A stretch of 32,608 bases of DNA from Bacteroidales bacterium UBA1182 (GTDB lineage: Bacteria > Bacteroidota > Bacteroidia > Bacteroidales > Bacteroidaceae), in contig DBYQ01000061.1 in NCBI GenBank assembly GCA_002310015.1, positions 1-32,608 on the forward strand, written 5' to 3'. Below the pieces are notes generated by a model. It was given only the letters and a program-made list of their open reading frames with translations. It had not been told where the DNA came from and did no database searches. The number at the start of each line of letters is the position of its first letter. The stretch's first letter is position 1. The position numbers and the translations under genes were made by a program. Below, piece after piece: positions 31,685-32,608 of this stretch.

Positions 31685-32503
31685 ATGGGATATATTACTG
31701 AGGACAAGAGAAAAGTGACCACACAGCGTCTCCGTGAGATGAAACAGCGTGGTGAGAAGATTGCAATGCTTACAGCGTATGACTACACTATGGCCAAGAT
31801 GGTCGATGGTGCCGGCATTGACGTTATTCTGGTGGGTGACTCGGCATCAAACGTTATGGCCGGAAACCAGACCACTCTGCCTATCACGCTTGACCAGATG
31901 ATATATCACGCCAAGTCAGTTGTACGCGGCGTACAGCGCGCCCTCGTGGTGGTTGACATGCCGTTCGGTACATATCAGATCAATGACTCAGAGGCTGTAA
32001 CCAACGCCATCAAGATAATGAAGGTCTCTCATGCGGATGCCCTCAAGCTGGAGGGCGGTGAGGAGATCCTGCCTCAGGTGCGTCACTTAATAGAAATAGG
32101 TATTCCCGTTATGGGACATCTGGGCCTTACACCCCAGTCAATCAATAAATTCGGAACATACGCCGTACGCGCCAAGGAGGAGGCCGAGGCCGAGAAACTC
32201 ATATCCGATGCCCACAAGCTGGAGGAGGCCGGCTGTTTCTCAATTACACTGGAGAAAATCCCTGCCAAACTGGCCGAGCGTGTAGCCAAGGAGGTTTCAA
32301 TTCCCATCATCGGCATAGGTGCCGGTGGCGGAGTGGACGGTCAGGTCCTGGTATGCGCCGATATGCTGGGCATGAACAACGAGTTCAGCCCCAGATTCTT
32401 AAGACGTTACGCGAATTTGTTTGAAACAATCACCGACGCCGTAGGCCGCTACGTAGAAGACGTCAAGAACTCTGATTTCCCCAACGAGAAAGAACAATAC
32501 TAA
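31685..32503 (+). CDS. panB: 3-methyl-2-oxobutanoate hydroxymethyltransferase
   Basis: 272 residues, full length. PanB transfers a hydroxymethyl group from 5,10-methylene-tetrahydrofolate to alpha-ketoisovalerate to give ketopantoate, the first step of pantothenate/CoA synthesis, in the cytoplasm. Visible family residues: MLTAYDYTMAKMVDGAGID (28-46), VGDS (Asp52, Ser53), Asp91 in VVDMPFG (Mg2+ ligands), Lys121 and Glu123 in LKLEGG (120-125), and catalytic Glu190 in ITLEKIP. These align with E. coli positions 45, 84, 112, 114 and 181. The remainder, IGIGAGGGVDGQVLVCADMLG, closes the barrel. No other pan gene lies in the window. A type C repeat begins 7 bp after its stop. Confidence 0.95.
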   Translation: MGYITEDKRKVTTQRLREMKQRGEKIAMLTAYDYTMAKMVDGAGIDVILVGDSASNVMAGNQTTLPITLDQMIYHAKSVVRGVQRALVVVDMPFGTYQINDSEAVTNAIKIMKVSHADALKLEGGEEILPQVRHLIEIGIPVMGHLGLTPQSINKFGTYAVRAKEEAEAEKLISDAHKLEEAGCFSITLEKIPAKLAERVAKEVSIPIIGIGAGGGVDGQVLVCADMLGMNNEFSPRFLRRYANLFETITDAVGRYVEDVKNSDFPNEKEQY

Positions 32504-32510
32504 GCGAGCA

Positions 32511-32602
32511 AAGGGGCACAAAGGGAACGGTTCTTTTTGTGCCCCTGTGATTTATTAAGGTCTGTCCCCAATGGCCTTATTTTAGGGGCACAAAAAGAAC
32601 CG
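32511..32602. repeat. Type C repeat pair after panB (terminator-like)
   Basis: AGGGGCACAAA (32512-32522) pairs with TTTGTGCCCCT (32536-32546), and the 19-nt sequence at 32528-32546 is repeated as a perfect inverted copy at 32584-32602. Between them lies a type B-like fragment (TCTGTCCCCAATGG). The first hairpin follows panB directly and could terminate it. The unit may continue past the window edge. Confidence 0.75.
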
Positions 32603-32608
32603 CATTCT

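Noticed and set aside
1..32608. RAYT/Y1 transposase or other transposase gene for the repeats
   Set aside because: No frame shows a HUH or DDE transposase signature; the mobilising enzyme, if any, is outside the window.
1..32608. tRNA or rRNA genes
   Set aside because: No cloverleaf-type or rRNA-like sequence was recognised in any intergenic gap; a tRNAscan/Infernal run would settle this.

Overview
The window looks like a chromosomal segment of a Bacteroidales bacterium (Bacteroides/Prevotella-type gut lineage; genus not resolved). The reasons are the AddAB-type recombination nuclease with a Bacteroidetes-style AddB, lipoproteins with a Cys at the end of short signal peptides, six-bladed beta-propeller and Fib_succ_major lipoproteins, InlB-repeat surface proteins, a membrane-embedded AraC regulator, A/T-rich leaders without Shine-Dalgarno sequences, and several matches to the Bacteroidetes promoter (TTTG, 19-21 nt, TAnnTTTG). 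No rRNA, tRNA, CRISPR array or intact transposase gene was seen.

Layout. 1-410: start of an exported protein leaving the left edge, then two different structured intergenic elements. 343-1372: a PezAT-like toxin-antitoxin pair (HTH antitoxin, zeta/AAA kinase-type toxin) with a promoter enclosed by a perfect inverted-repeat operator. 1495-9355: an exported esterase, a beta-propeller lipoprotein, a SAM methyltransferase, a carboxylesterase lipoprotein, a membrane AraC regulator and a hypothetical lipoprotein. 9367-13226: addB and a lipoprotein. 13.2-28.3 kb: an accessory region between addB and addA. It holds two duplicated Fib_succ_major lipoproteins with duplicated promoters, a macrodomain-like protein, a RhuM-PLD-like protein, a four-gene operon (MazG-like pyrophosphohydrolase; nuclease-helicase-S24 protease fusion; small soluble protein; two-TM protein), an orphan tandem-repeat array, a 38-residue peptide gene behind a 1952-residue surface protein, a TSCPD protein, a small exported protein and a GH16 glycosidase. 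28359-31580: addA. 31685-32503: panB (pantothenate synthesis).

Two things stand out. First, the MazG / nuclease-helicase-S24 operon: one polypeptide carries a PD-(D/E)XK nuclease, an SF1-type (DUF2075) helicase and a LexA/UmuD-like self-cleaving protease domain with an apparent Cys-Gly cleavage site. It looks like a damage- or phage-responsive nuclease that could be switched by autoproteolysis. Second, a family of short nested palindromes (cores GGGGACAGTCCCC, GGGGTCTGACCCC and GGGGACGGTTCT) sits in many of the intergenic gaps. These elements repeatedly encode or abut the stop codons of neighbouring genes, and at three sites they supply the -33 promoter box at the same 21-nt spacing. They resemble REP/BIME repeats mobilised by RAYT transposases, but no RAYT gene lies in this window.
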